The notes below the pieces were generated by a model. It saw only the letters and a list, made by a program, of their open reading frames with translations. It ran no database searches and was not told the origin of the DNA. 64,000 nucleotides of DNA from positions 1,129,501-1,193,500 of the forward strand of contig WPIO01000054.1 in NCBI GenBank assembly GCA_009760855.2. Direction: 5' to 3'. The DNA comes from Cristatella mucedo (taxonomy: Eukaryota; Bryozoa; Phylactolaemata; Cristatellidae). How positions within the stretch are numbered: the first letter of the stretch is position 1; the number at the start of each line of letters is the position of its first letter. The position numbers and the translations under genes are program-made. Positions 30,305 to 41,454 of the stretch are shown here, piece after piece.

Positions 30305-31260
30305 GTTGCTGTTGAGATGCTCATTAAGAAGTCGACATTAGACCGGAAGAACCTAATCAGCTTCCGCCCAGTCTCGCCACTGCCGTTCCTCTCCAAGATA
30401 CTGGAATGAGTAGTGGCAGACAAGTTAAATCCTTATATCTAAACTTCAAACCCGAGTAAGTTCCAGTCAGCTTTTCAAACAAATGACCACCGAGTCAGCC
30501 CTGCTGCGAGTATATAATGACTTTGAGTCGACGGTCGTGGGTCGCGGGTCACAGGTCGAGCAGACTATGGAAAAGCCTACGCTAGCTCTGCTGGATATCT
30601 CAGCAGATTTTGATACCGTAAAGATACTGAATCGTTTTTTCGAGCGCCTATTATCTCGCCTGCGCATCATTGGCATTGCACTGCAACGGCTGAGATCATG
30701 CACCTTAACGCAGTGAGATATTTCAGAGCGTTGATGTCAACGAGCATAAGCGGTGCTCAACGGAGCATCTAAAGTACGAGACACCCAAAGTACGGATCGG
30801 CGCTTGCAGCAGCTCCTTTCAGCAGCTCCGTACTCTCCATTGTGCGTGTGCGTAACCCTCTAGCGCGATCCAGGCTTTCATTTTACGCAGATTTACGCAG
30901 TTGTGACATATTTACGCAGATGACATACAGCTGTTTCCCGTGTGCTTTTGAACACTCCCTCCTTCCTTCCTCAGAGTCTCCCAACTCTTTTGCAAAATTA
31001 TTTTGCTGACATTCGCTCTTGCATGGCAGCGAGCTTTCTCAACTTGAAATAAAGATAAGAACCGGCCTACCGGCTATAAGCAAACCTATTGTTACTTGTA
31101 CGTTAGATAGCCTAGCCCTCAAAATTGGCTCGGTCAGCATGTCTCCAGTTGCATCAGCACAAAATCTGCAAAATCTGTCGCGTTCCGCAGTATCAAGCTC
31201 AGCCTATTTTTATTCAGAGCCTCCATTGCAAAACGTCGGCACAGCCCTGAGGATATCATA
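30305..31260 (+). mobile_element. CR1/L2-like LINE, decayed reverse transcriptase
   Basis: The plus strand preserves pieces of the RT in order: KKSTLDRKNLISFRPVSPLP then FLSKILE (about 30330-30405), ESALLRVYND (about 30495), LLDISADFDTV (about 30590, motif A), LRIIGIALQRLRS (about 30665), and LALKIGSVSMSPVASAQNL (about 31110). The YADD region near 30900 is destroyed and there are many stops and frameshifts. No 3' tail. It is older than the 21-kb copy. Confidence 0.8.
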
Positions 31261-31629
31261 ACCAAGCTAGTCCATTCGTAGCCTACGCATTCGTAGCAAC
31301 TGAACTAGACTGCTGTAGCTCACTAATTGCTGGTCTTTCTGAAAAAAAAGCATCAAGAGGCTGGGGGACTAGCTCGTGACAAGCTCTCCAGCTTGTCTGT
31401 CGTTTACGTCGCTACTTCCACGTTACAGCGCGTCTGCCCATCAATCTGCAGCGCCCTTTCCATCAAGCAACGTGTCGTCGACATCCTACCAGCCGCCTTG
31501 AATCGGTTAGTTAAGTCAGCGAGCCGCCCGCTTTCGTTCGTTGGGCCATTTCCAGATTTTTTTTCGATCGGCCATTTCCGATTTTCGTTCGATCGGCAAT
31601 TGCTAGCTAGGTAGCAAGCAGGGGCTGGC
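31261..31629. other. intergenic, no gene seen
   Basis: Nothing supportable. Confidence 0.45.
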
Positions 31630-34560
31630 TAGTGGTGTGGGCCAGCTTTCGCCCTGGCTTAAAGCCGCGCCCCCCCCCCCCGCTCAAACTCGAGAAGCCC
31701 ACTGCAGCCAGGCGCCGCTCCTGCCTGCCGAGCCTGAGCGAGAAGAAGGCGCTCTCGCAAGAAAGGCTAGCGAGCAAAAGCTCACAGGTGCAGCGCGAGC
31801 GAGCGCCGATAGTAAGCGACGCTAGCCAGTCGGGCCTAGGCCTCGGGTCGGGGGTGGGGGGGGCAGCGTAACGGCGATGCAGAGCCCCGCAATCTCAGCG
31901 ATCGGTCTCGCCAAGTCTCGCCGCATCCGAGTCTCACCGTCGCCGCCGCCGCCGCAGCCAGCGTCGCTCGATAGACACGAAGACTAACGGCGAACGGGAT
32001 GGGGATTGAAGAGCGACAGAGCAGCCGCCGCCGCCGCAGCCTGCGACGTCACCGCCAGCCGACGACGGAGGATGAGAAGCTCGCCGCTGCGCTTCCGGCG
32101 GACGCGCCTGCAGCGATGGATGGCGATAGGCCGCGAGCGAGCCAGGGAGGCGGCCATTGTACCGAGCCGCCGCCACCGGCCGCCACAGGCCGCTGCTCCC
32201 GACTGTCTCCGACTTAACCGCTTGATCGCTTGGCCGCCTGAGCCGCCAGAAAGCAAAAGGTCAAAGGTCGCCGGTTCGCGAGCTTTCTACTCTGTACCAT
32301 TCGCGTTTTTTTCAACCTTGCTCGCCGACGACGACTGAGCCGACTGGTCCGTCCATCCGGTCTGACGAAGGAAGCTCTCCGTCCGCTCGTCGTCCACGAG
32401 CGTCGTCCTTCGAAACTTGCTTCGCCTACTCTCCGTCTGGCTGTCGGTGGCCAAAGCAAAAGCTCGCCGCCCCAAGTTAAAGAGCGACGACACTTCCGCT
32501 ACGCGTCCGGACTTTTTAATCAAAAGACGGACGCGTTAGGCGACCGCCGGCGCGATCGGGAACGGCGACTCCGGGGGCTCGCGCGCACGCTACGCTCGAA
32601 AAGCGAGCTCAAAGCGCGCGCGCGCGCGCGCGAGCGCCGAGGCGAATGGAGAAGAATGGAAAAAGCTCTCGTCTGTGGCCGGCTCGCGGCAAATCGGATT
32701 TCCTCCGTCCAAAGATTGAAAGTTCACATTTTTCAAAGCCTCCGACAATCCTGCTGGCGACTTTCCGGCGAGCCGCACCGGCTGGGAAAAATGCCCTTCC
32801 GTCGTAGCTCGCCGAGCGCCGGTCGCGGAGGGCGAGGCAAGAGGCGAGACGCCGCTTCGGCGCCGAACGCGAGGCGAGCTCGACGCGTTGGAGAGAGGCG
32901 CCCGCGCGAGGGTCGACGACGATGACGATAGGTGGCGACGCGACGAAGTGGCGAACCCAATGACCTCTGAACCCGCGAACCCAACGACCTCGAGCTCGAG
33001 CCACTGGCCGCCTCGACGCACGCGCCGAGGTCGTCGCCCGAGGCCCGTGGTCCGGCAAGCGGGAGGCCGGGCTCGGCGGTGGTGGCGGTCCAGCTGGCAG
33101 CCGATCTGCTTCCAGGCCGCCAGCGACTATTTGCCGGTCGCTCCTGCAATGACGACGCGACGCGTCTCGCGAGACGCTTCTCGCCGGCCGTCGAGAAGGG
33201 CACGTCTCTCGCGACGACGAAGCAGCGCGACAAAGTCACCACGCACAAGCCGACGCACACCCTGAGGCGTCGATGATGAGGCGTCGGCCGCAGCTACCGA
33301 GGTCCGCGGCCGGCGGAACCGCCGCGGACGCGGCGCCGGTTCGGGCGAGCTCTCTGAAACCGGATGCCAAGCCCGGCGGCAAAAGCGCGAGCGCGCCGCG
33401 GCCGTTGTGGCGTACCTTTGCGACTCTTCTTCTTCTTCTGGAATGGAAAATGTGATCGGAGTCAGGCCGCGTTCGTGGCGCGCATGCGTGCGAGCGAGCG
33501 AGCGAGCCTGCACGATCGGTCCGTCGAGCTTCGCAAGTGCGACATCCTCGATGTGACCGAACGGGCTCGCTGGTTTTAGTGGACGGCCGAGCGTCTGCTA
33601 AAACCAGCGAGCACCGGACACGTGCACCAGCGACTTCGGGGAGCAGACTCGCTGGTTCGGACAATTGACCGGCTGAGCTCTCGCGAAGCGAGCGATGGCG
33701 AGCGAATTTACGAAAGAGCTGGAGAGATGGTGAGATCGCGGATTGACGTGGCTGCCAGACAGCCCGGCTTGAGAAGACGGGCGGGTAGCTGGACAGCTGA
33801 AGGCTTGACGCGGGCGCGTCTAAAAACCGAAAGAAAACTGGCCGCCGCGACGGTGCTGCGTATTAGAACTCGCTCCCAGCACTGCCTAGGCTATGGGCGA
33901 GTTCAAAACTCGGCACCGTCGTACGTTTTTTCTTCCCGGAGAAGCAGCCACCGAGGCGTCTCGCTTCGGCGATTATCTAGCGCGAGACTTTCGCTAGAGT
34001 CCGCCTGGACAAACGGTCAGAGGCGACCGACCGGACAACGAGCAGACGAGTGCGCTGGTGGAGTTTTGGAAATGGCGCTTCACAGCTGGCGCTCGCCCCG
34101 CCTCCGCCATTACCCCGCCGCCATTTCGCGCGCGAGCGGCCTGACTTGCCTTGCCGCCGCTGCCCGCACTATCCACCGAGGTGCTGCTGCCGCCACCACC
34201 TCCAGAAGACGCCGACGACGCCAGAGAGGCAGAAGAGCCCTTGAAATGACGGCGATCGCGCTGCCTCGCTTTGTTCGCCGCCGCTCAGCCGCCGCTGCCG
34301 CCGCGGCCGCTGCGCCGCCGTCCCTCAGAGCGGCGAGCGAGAGAGGCTCGCACAGCGAGCGCACAGCGACCGCAGCTATTAGCCACCTCGGCTGGAAGTC
34401 GGTTCGGCATAAGCGCAGAGCTACACCCTCGCTAAACCCTCCAGACAAAAACGTTGAGCCCACCAACACTCGCCTGAGACGCTTCTTGCAGAGGACACTG
34501 GGAACTTTAATTAGTTGTACTTTAATTCACCAGTGCTCCGATCATTCCTGGCCTTGCAGT
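31630..34560. promoter_or_regulatory. large CpG-dense domain, gene not identified
   Basis: CpG-rich across nearly 3 kb, with GCC/GCG triplet patches (31937-31965, 34270-34320) and overlapping Arg/Ala-rich open frames on both strands, the longest at 33622-34815 plus. No frame has a recognisable domain. At about 33415-33460 the minus strand shows a TTTTCCATTCCAG acceptor, a 22-nt AAG-rich segment and a GTACGC donor, a possible micro-exon but unsupported otherwise. The domain may hold the promoter and first exons of a gene whose body lies elsewhere. Confidence 0.3.
33565..33612. repeat. 15-bp perfect stem with 18-nt spacer
   Basis: GCTCGCTGGTTTTAG at 33565-33579 and its exact reverse complement at 33598-33612. 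Confidence 0.9.
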
Positions 34561-34568
34561 AACCACAG

Positions 34569-34656
34569 GCATGACTCTCTATCTCCCTCTCTCTCTCTCC
34601 CCCTCTCTCTCTCTCTCTCTCGCTCTCACTCTCTCGCTCTCACTCTCTCTCTCTCG

Positions 34657-34704
<48 letters not shown>

Positions 34705-34803
34705 CTCACTCTCTCTCGCTCTCTCTCGCTCTCACTCTCTCTCGCTCTCACTCTCTCTCGCTCTCGCTCTCATTCTCTCACTCTCGCTCTCACTCTCGCC
34801 TCT
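34569..34803. repeat. (CT)n-rich tract
   Basis: CT units interspersed with CGCTCTCA variants over about 235 bp. The Ser/Leu-rich frames through it are artefacts. Confidence 0.97.
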
Positions 34804-35465
34804 CTGCCTGCATAGCAGATTGCATGACCGACATTCTTACTTGGACGGCGGTAAACCTTCACTTTAGTAATAGTTTTCGATAGAAAGATTTCAAGTTGAG
34901 CATCAAGGAGAGAGTGCAGCTAAGTGGTCGGCAAACTTTTCAGACTAATTTTGGAACTACTTTTCCGACCAGTTCAGCAGGTCAAGACGGCGCACTAGGC
35001 TAGAAGAATCTAGGCCCGGCCTGGCAGAGCGGGTGAGGCCATACAGTGGCAAACAATCAGCCTCAACAGCCGCACAGACGCACACGGCGATTACTGGTGT
35101 AGACAGTTGTCATCCCTGCCCAGTCAGGCGCTTGGGTTTCACACGAGCACCTGAAATAAGTTCTAAAAATAAACATGGCCCGCGGCTCAAGCTGCAGCCA
35201 GCGTCAATGAAGAGGCAAAACTGCGAACAACAACAAAATTCAACAACATTCAACAACAAATAACCGGAATAATCCAACAACAAATAACTAGAATAATCGG
35301 ATAATAACCAGAATAATCCAACAATAAATAACTAGCTCTAATCCGGACCGGAGCACTCGCTCTGTCCGAATCTGGCCTAAAGGCCGGAGTTTTCCGACCT
35401 CATGCGTAGCTGATAGTTCAGCTTAGAAGGAAGTCCAGGAAGAAGGCCAGGAAGTCTTAGTCCAG
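34804..35465. other. intergenic, no gene seen
   Basis: CAACAA-type short repeats at 35228-35335. Nothing else. Confidence 0.5.
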
Positions 35466-36177
35466 GAAGAAGAAGGACTTCTGCAACTCGCTGCTCACTG
35501 GCCTACCGGCATGTGCGATCAGGCGATTGCAGCTGGTGCTAAACTCTGCAGCTAGGCTTGTCTGTCGTGAGCGTCGCAGTTGCCATATTACTCCACTTCT
35601 CGCCGACCTGCACTGGCTACCAGTCAAGCAACGGATTGACTTCAAGGTTTTGTCGCTCACTTTTAGGTCACTTCATTCTATGGCTCCAGCCTATCTCTCA
35701 GACATACTACCCCATCAGGCCAAGCATCGTACCGCCCGCTTTTCGGAATCCAACAGTCTACAAATACCTCGTACAAACCTTAAATCCTTTGGAGACCGTG
35801 CATTTAGTTCGTATGCTCCATAAGCCTGGAACTCCCTCCCGACCTGCGTCAGAACATCCCCTAAGCTGACCACATTTAAAAGGAACTTAAAAACACACCT
35901 GTTTATGACAGCATATAGTGGATCCCTGTGATTCGTCCTTCACGTGCTTATGCGTGCTGACACTGTGCATGCTGCCACTAACCACATTTGCATACTGACC
36001 TTGTGCATGTCACCCCTAACCATGTTATTCATTTTGTTTGTTTTTCAAGCATGATTTTACTCACCATTCAATTGCATTTCCCTTTGCAGCAAATGTAAAG
36101 CGCCTAGAGAGAGGGATTAAGTTCTCTGAGGGCGCTTTATCAAGTGAATTATTATTATTATTATTATTATTATTCGA
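35466..36177 (+). mobile_element. CR1/L2-like LINE, ORF2 C-terminus and complete 3' end
   Basis: The plus frame from about 35480 reads CNSLLTGLPACAIRRL-type sequence, then LVLNSAARLVCRERRSCHI, LADLHWLPVKQR and PAYLSDILPHQAKHR, then the C-terminal KTHLF region, the 3' UTR, the GCAAATGTAAAGCGCCTAGA tail and nine ATT units ending near 36177. It is one of the best-preserved 3' ends in the window. It lies tail-to-tail with the LRR gene, ending about 40 bp from that gene's stop codon. Confidence 0.93.
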
Positions 36178-36181
36178 GATA

Positions 36182-36187
36182 TTTATT
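36182..36187 (-). terminator. AATAAA polyadenylation signal of the LRR gene (candidate)
   Basis: AATAAA on the minus strand, 31 bases after the stop codon. Cleavage some 10-30 nt later would fall in the ATT tail of the adjacent LINE. Confidence 0.5.
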
Positions 36188-36217
36188 CAATATTATTATT
36201 AATAATACTCGAGATTA

Positions 36218-37125
36218 TTATTCAAGTTCTCTGACCTTGGACTTGTCCTTCTTGCCCTTCTTGCGGGCGCTCTTGCGTCGAATGCGGTTCAGCTTCATGG
36301 CGGTCATCGTGTTCTCGTTGATTTCGGCCACGTTGGAGTCCCACTGCACCGAGCGGCGACTGCCGAGCGAGACGCGGCTGCCCAGCGAGCTGACGCTGCT
36401 CTTCGCCAGGCTCGACTTGGAAGGCGTCTTCGACCCGCCGAGGCCGCCAGCGCCGCCGATAGCCGACATCTGGCTGGGGCTCCGCGCCCCCGGAGCCGGC
36501 GAAGCCGCCCCGCCCACCGGCTCGACGCCCGGCATTGCCGGCACGGCTGGCATCCACTGCTGGCTGGGCCGCGGCCGAAACGGGCCAGATGGCGGCGGCT
36601 GCGGCGGTGGCTGAATCGGCGCGCCCGGAAATGCGACGGTCGGATCGAACCCGGCCGGCAGCGGCACGACGCCTGCCCACGGCGGCGGTCCCATCATCGG
36701 CAGGGGCATCGGCGGTCCGGCGCCGGCCCACATCGGCTGCGACATGCCGGCAGCGGCGGCCGCCGCTGCCGCCATCTGCATGGCGGCGGCCGCTTCGAGT
36801 GCTTGCGCAGCCTCCATTTCGTCTGCTGCGCTGGCGGCGCTGGCGGTGGCGGCCTTGGCGGCCTTGGCGGCGGCGGCGGCGGCCGCCGCGTCGGATGCTC
36901 TGCGCCGCTTGTTCTCGTCGCGACGCCGCTTCTCGGCCTCCTGCCGCTGGCTCTCGGCGGCGGCGGCCGCCGCCGCGTCGCTTCGCCTCCGGCAGAGGCC
37001 GCACGGTATGAGCGCGGCGAGGCTGAGCGTGAGCAGAGCGACGAGCGCTGTGAGCGCGAGCACGACCGTCTGCCGCGCCCGGTCCGTCGGCGTCTCGCTC
37101 CCAGAGCCTGACGACGCATCGCCAT
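36218..37125 (-). CDS. LRR transmembrane protein, exon 4 (TM helix and cytoplasmic tail)
   Basis: Terminal exon of the gene starting at 48287. The acceptor is TCTCGACTTCAG with the exon starting at 37125; it supplies the last two bases of a codon begun in exon 3 (GAT, residue 329). A short Ser/Gly/Thr-rich stalk leads to a hydrophobic helix (TVVLALTALVALLTLSLAAL, about residues 348-370), then CGLCRRR, a basic stop-transfer with two possible palmitoylation cysteines. The tail (to residue 630) has alternating poly-Ala and charged segments, likely helical or coiled, then a Pro/Met/Gly-rich low-complexity part, a Ser-rich part (SSVSSLGSRVSLGSRRS, with possible phosphosites) and a Lys/Arg-rich end (RKKGKKDKSK). 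The stop is TAA at 36218-36220. Other frames open across this exon are shadows. The tail matches no family I know. Confidence 0.82.
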
Positions 37126-38411
37126 CTGAAGTCGAGAGTCGCATCCGGCATCATCGTGCCTGCTTTCGGCGAGTTTACGGTCGCCGGCCGCGGCGGCGGC
37201 AGCGAGCCACGACAGCGTTCGAGGCGCATCGGGGGCCCGGGCGGGGCCGGGGCCCCGATGTAAGGAAAACCATCGGGTAAGAAAGACTAGCGTCTGCGAA
37301 ACTTTGCTTGGCTACGCTGGCCATCGTAGCCAAGCTGGAAACGCGGAAGGCAAACGATGACAGCAGGCGCAGACTTCGACTGGCGCGGGGAGCGGTGCCT
37401 GTCCGTCGCTCGGCGGGCAACCGCTCAACGCCAACGACCGAGCGCTGGTGCCGACGGCGGCCGACTAGCTCGAGGAGACAACTCGCGGACTTATCCTTAT
37501 AGGTGGTGTCCGCCAGGTCGTTATTCCGGGCTCTGCCTTACTGCGTCGTTCGTAGCCCCATCGGGCGGTAATTGTCGGCCTAGCAGAGACGTCTAGTGCC
37601 GTCACGTGCCGTCACGAAGCAACTCGCACCTCGTACGAGAGTGCACACGAAAAGTGCGCAGGAAGACACGCACGCACACTGCGCACACGCGGTGCACACG
37701 AAGAAGCCCAGGCAGAGCGGAGCCGACGCCGATCGCCGGCGCCCCGGCCCTTTTTCGGTGCTTTTCATTTTCGCCATCTTTTGTTCGCCATCTTTGTTCG
37801 TTGTTCGCCATCTTTTGTGCGTTCCGCACGTCTAGGCTTGCTGCACACAGGATTCATCTCCCCTTGTAGTAGGGTGCTATTGTCTGGCTTCCTCTACCGC
37901 TCACGCATGCGCGTGGCAATACGCGCTGCCGTATAGCCTGACCGGCCTCCGGCGCCAGCCCCGGGTGCCGCCTGGCGTCTACACGACCGTCGTCACTTCG
38001 GTCCCGAGAATGAGGTGGGCCGATTGGGAGGTAAAAGCAGGCAACGACACGCCCACTTATCTTTGGTTCCAAAGAAATGCATAGTGCCACGAAACCGAAG
38101 CGAGTGCGAATTGAGAATGCCACACGAATGGTTCGCCAGCTTGAGAGCCACGATGCTCTCTCGAAAGCCCGGATCGTATCTCAACTTGGCGGTCCCAAGC
38201 CTATAGTGCAGATGACTGCTGTGTGACACGGGGTTGTTATGCAGCCTAACTGGAGGCTATGACAAACCGGTTCTTAATCGCTAATATTCGGGAAACGCGA
38301 ATGACATTTCGGGTAGTCACAACCTGAATGACTTAGCACACCAGCGTTTCGGCGAGAGAAGTGGCTGTGGCTTTTAATCCTAGTCAAACTGCTCTCATTG
38401 CTGCAAACACA

Positions 38412-38493
38412 TCTTTTACAGCATATGTAAAGTGCCTAGAAAGAGATTAAGTCCTCTGAGAGCGCTTCACAAATATATCATTATTACTATTAT
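38412..38493 (+). mobile_element. CR1/L2-like LINE, minimal 3'-end fragment
   Basis: TTTTACAGCATATGTAAAGT, GCCTAGAAAGAGATTAAGTC and a short ATTATTACTATTATA tail, antisense to the LRR gene, within its intron 3. Confidence 0.8.
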
Positions 38494-38919
38494 ATACCTG
38501 ACGGTAAACAGTAAAAAAAGGTATGCAGATACTATCACCTGCAGCTTTTTTCAGGATTTGACAGCCTTGTGAACGACGGAAAAGCTAATACGACTGACTT
38601 AGCTAACAATCTGCGCCGGCGCATCACCGAGAGAAGAGGCTGGGCTTCTGCGGTGGCGCCTCCGGCGGCTTGCGCGATTGCCGGACAGTCGGGATCGTGC
38701 GATTGCCGGACAGGCGGAAAGCCGATGGTGTTCCTGGCCGCGTCTAGAGTTCTCGGTTAGCTTCGCAGCCCTAGCAGGCATAAAACTCGACTAGCAATAT
38801 TTTTCTCACAAGCGACTCTTCCGCTAATAGTACGCCTACGCAGGGTTGGAAAAAATGATCGGGAGTATTTAGTATTCGGTCTATTTCTTTCGTGCGAGGG
38901 CTACATTGTTCAGCAACGT

Positions 38920-38995
<76 letters not shown>

Positions 38996-38996
38996 C
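38920..38996. repeat. compound (TA)n(TG)n microsatellite
   Basis: TA units, then about 28 TG units. Confidence 0.97.
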
Positions 38997-39078
38997 ATAT
39001 AAATATAAAATATATATATTGTTCAAAAACAGAATATATATAAACTTTGTAATATATATATATAATCGTATGTGCATT

Positions 39079-39290
39079 TCGTGCTGTCACTGTTGCATGC
39101 TGCCACTAAAATCACTTGCATGCTAACTCTGTGCTTGTCACCCCGAACCATGTTATTCTTGTTGCTTATTGAACAAGGTACCACTAACCATTCGATCAAG
39201 CTTCCTTTGCAGCAATTACGAAGCGTCTGGAAAGAGGTTGAGTTCTCTGAGGGCGCTCTATCAAATGTATTATTTTCATTATATTAATTT
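39079..39290 (+). mobile_element. CR1/L2-like LINE, 3'-end fragment
   Basis: 3' UTR blocks TGCATGCTGCCACTAAAATC and GTGCTTGTCACCCCGAACCA, then the tail with GAGTTCTCTGAGGGCGCTCT and ATTATTTTCATTATATTA. In intron 3, antisense to the gene. Confidence 0.85.
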
Positions 39291-39378
39291 TAGCCGGCGA
39301 TGCCATGCTCCGCCGGGGTCGGGGTGCTACCCAAGACTTCCGGGTCAGGAACAGGGACCACATGGCTTCCTAGCCGGA

Positions 39379-39542
39379 GATTATACTTATATATATATAT
39401 ATATATATCATATCTCATACATTTATGTGAACATTATAATATATATCTGAGAGAGCGATTGATTATACTTATATATATATATATATATCATATCTCATAC
39501 ATTTATGTGAACATTATAATATATATCTGTGTGCATGTATGT
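39379..39542. repeat. 82-bp AT-rich tandem duplication
   Basis: GATTATACTTATATATATAT begins at 39379 and at 39461. The two units, including the CATATCTCATACATTTATGT block, are nearly identical. Confidence 0.9.
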
Positions 39543-39662
39543 AATTATATGTAAATTTTGTTGCCCTCTTCGAGCAGGCCGTGCCACTCCTCAGCTGCCG
39601 GAAACAGTGCTCCAGCGAACGTCAGCGGCCGAGACCTGTCGGCTCGCGGTCATTAGTTCGCC

Positions 39663-39698
39663 CGCCACGCGGGCGGCGCCGGCGCCGCCCGCGTGGCG
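39663..39698. repeat. perfect 36-bp GC palindrome
   Basis: The 18-bp half CGCCACGCGGGCGGCGCC is followed directly by its exact reverse complement. It lies in intron 3, about 85 bp beyond the exon 3 donor. Confidence 0.95.
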
Positions 39699-39783
39699 AG
39701 CGCGGCCAGCGGCCTCGCTGGCGCTGGCAAAAGCGCCACGTGGCGGGCTCCGCTCACCCGCGACTCCGGGGCACTGCTCTCAC

Positions 39784-39988
39784 CTGAGCACGACTTGCCC
39801 GACTCCATCAGCTTGTACAGGTCCGGACACGAGCTGTTGGCCAGCAGTTGGACGACGCTCGCGGGACAACCGGTCGCGGCGCACGAGGCGACCGACGTCA
39901 ATGCCGTCAGGCGCGGCGGATACCACGTCCTCGCATCGCTGAAGTCGGTCGCGAGACACGTGCACGTGACGGCGCTGCTGCCCACCAG
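39784..39988 (-). CDS. LRR transmembrane protein, exon 3 (C-terminal cysteine cap)
   Basis: The acceptor is TCTTCTGCTCGATCGCAG, with the exon starting CTG GTG GGC in phase 0, matching exon 2. The donor is TCAG|GTGAGA, leaving one base (phase 1). Residues 261-328 contain a C-x-C pair (VTCTC, 269 and 271), a Trp-Tyr after about ten residues, and Cys at about 296, 301, 314 and 327. Six cysteines after the repeats fit a C-terminal LRR-capping domain. There is a potential N-glycosylation site, N-S-S, at about 311. An upstream CGCAG at 40036-40040 would put the downstream cysteine frame out of phase, so I prefer 39988. Confidence 0.82.
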
Positions 39989-40629
39989 CTGCGATCGAGC
40001 AGAAGACGCGAGCTCGATCGCCCGACGCATCCTGCGAAGGGCGGGCGCGCAGCCCTCGAGGCTGCGTGGGGGGCGGCGACGACTCGGCGAACCGGCGAGA
40101 GGGCGCGTGCCAGCGAGGCCAGCGTTCGGCGCAGCCGGCGTGGCACCGGAACTCCCATCACAAGGTTCTCGGTTCTATCAGCTATTCGCTGGCGGATATC
40201 AGCTGTTCTACCAGCACACAGTGAAACCACAAGGTGGTGCTCGGATTCAGTTGCTTTGGCTCGATGCCGGGTGTTCTGCTATTTTCGGTAGGATTTCGGT
40301 CGTTTTGGCACGATGCGGGGTGCCAACCTGGCGGCATGTTCGCGGTGCTGCCTGGTAGCACGCTCAAGGTGCAGCCAGGTGGCGCAAGCGGTGCTAACCA
40401 GGCGGCACGCTCGCGGTGCTGCCAGGCGGAGCCAGGTACCGTACTCGCTACGGCGAAACTAGGTGGCAATGGGTACGCGACCAATAAATGTTAGCACTCG
40501 CTCTGCTGCTTTCGACTTTTAGACGTAATAGTTATAGTTAGTAGTTAATAGTTAGGGGCAAGCCGAAGGGCATCACTGTCCAGCTGAGCGTTGTCACGCT
40601 CAAAATTGGCTCACCCGCGATTCAGTAGT

Positions 40630-40712
40630 ATAGCGCCCTAAAAGAACTCAATCTCTATTCAGGCGCCTCGAATATGCCACGTGGCGCTCGAGCCCGCGAC
40701 GTCGGCCGGACT
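40630..40712 (-). mobile_element. SINE-C copy, 5'-truncated
   Basis: Minus strand: B-box area CGGGCTCGAGCGCC, then the LINE-like tail GGCGCCTGAATAGAGATTGA, GTTCTTTTAGGGCGCTATAC. The A-box half is lost. Confidence 0.8.
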
Positions 40713-41454
40713 TTGACATCCGTCAACCGACGTCTGATCATAATTCAAGCTAGGTCTCTCGCTTACGCCGTCGATTCTAGATCACAGCGATTCCCTCTAC
40801 ATCGCAGCGATTGCCTCTAGATCACAGCGATTCCCCATTATACAGCACTCTCTTGGTCCCGCCTCCGACGTCGAGTGGGCCAACTTTCTGCTGAGGAGCA
40901 TTTCCCAATTGCCAAAATCGGAGTGGGCGTAGGGGTGGAGGGGGCGTCGTAGAGTGGAGGGGCGTCGTGGAGTGGGTAGTCGTAGGCAAAATTCACGCTA
41001 GCAAAACTAGTTGCGCTCGTTCACTAGACATTGCCACTGGATTACTAGCGAGCTTCCCTTTATTCAGGGCTCCCGGCATGCCATCCTCAATCGGCTGCAA
41101 CTGGCGAAAAAGTCAGCGTGCTCGTCCTCCCGGTCGCCTGCAACTTAGCCGCTACAATCTGTCCATTTCCAACTGAGCCTATCGGGGTCATACTGCGTTT
41201 GCCTGCTGTCTCAGCTGCTGTAATTACAGCAGCGTCCAGACAATAATGTGCAACCCTCGCCTGCGGCCAAAAGCTAAGCCATCGGCGAACCCAGCGAAGA
41301 GGTCTGGCCGGTAGTGTATGCTACATTTCTTTATGTCTTCGGCGATTCGTCGAGCTCTCGTAAGCGTGAGAGTAATAAAGAGAGAATCTCGTCTACTGCT
41401 CGCGTCCTCGATCGTGTCTCCGAGAGACTCGACAGGAACTTCCGCCGCCGGAGC

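Larger units (their letters stand above)
37126..39783 (-). other. intron 3 of the LRR gene (2.66 kb)
   Basis: GTGAGA donor, TTCAG acceptor, phase 1. It carries two LINE tails, a TG microsatellite, an 82-bp AT-rich duplication and a 36-bp palindrome. Short open frames at 37175-37835 are in CpG-rich DNA and unsupported. Confidence 0.75.

Noticed and set aside
33622-34815. 397-codon plus-strand frame
   Set aside because: Arg/Ala-rich in CpG-dense DNA and then a Ser/Leu run through a CT microsatellite. No domain, and overlapping frames on the other strand look equally good.
36222-37280. Other long frames over LRR exon 4, both strands
   Set aside because: They lack splice agreement with the other exons; GC-rich codons leave shadow frames open.
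39653-40036. Exon 3 of the LRR gene starting at the CGCAG near 40036
   Set aside because: It would join exon 2 in the wrong phase for the cysteine-rich frame. The acceptor before 39988 has a better pyrimidine tract and the right phase.
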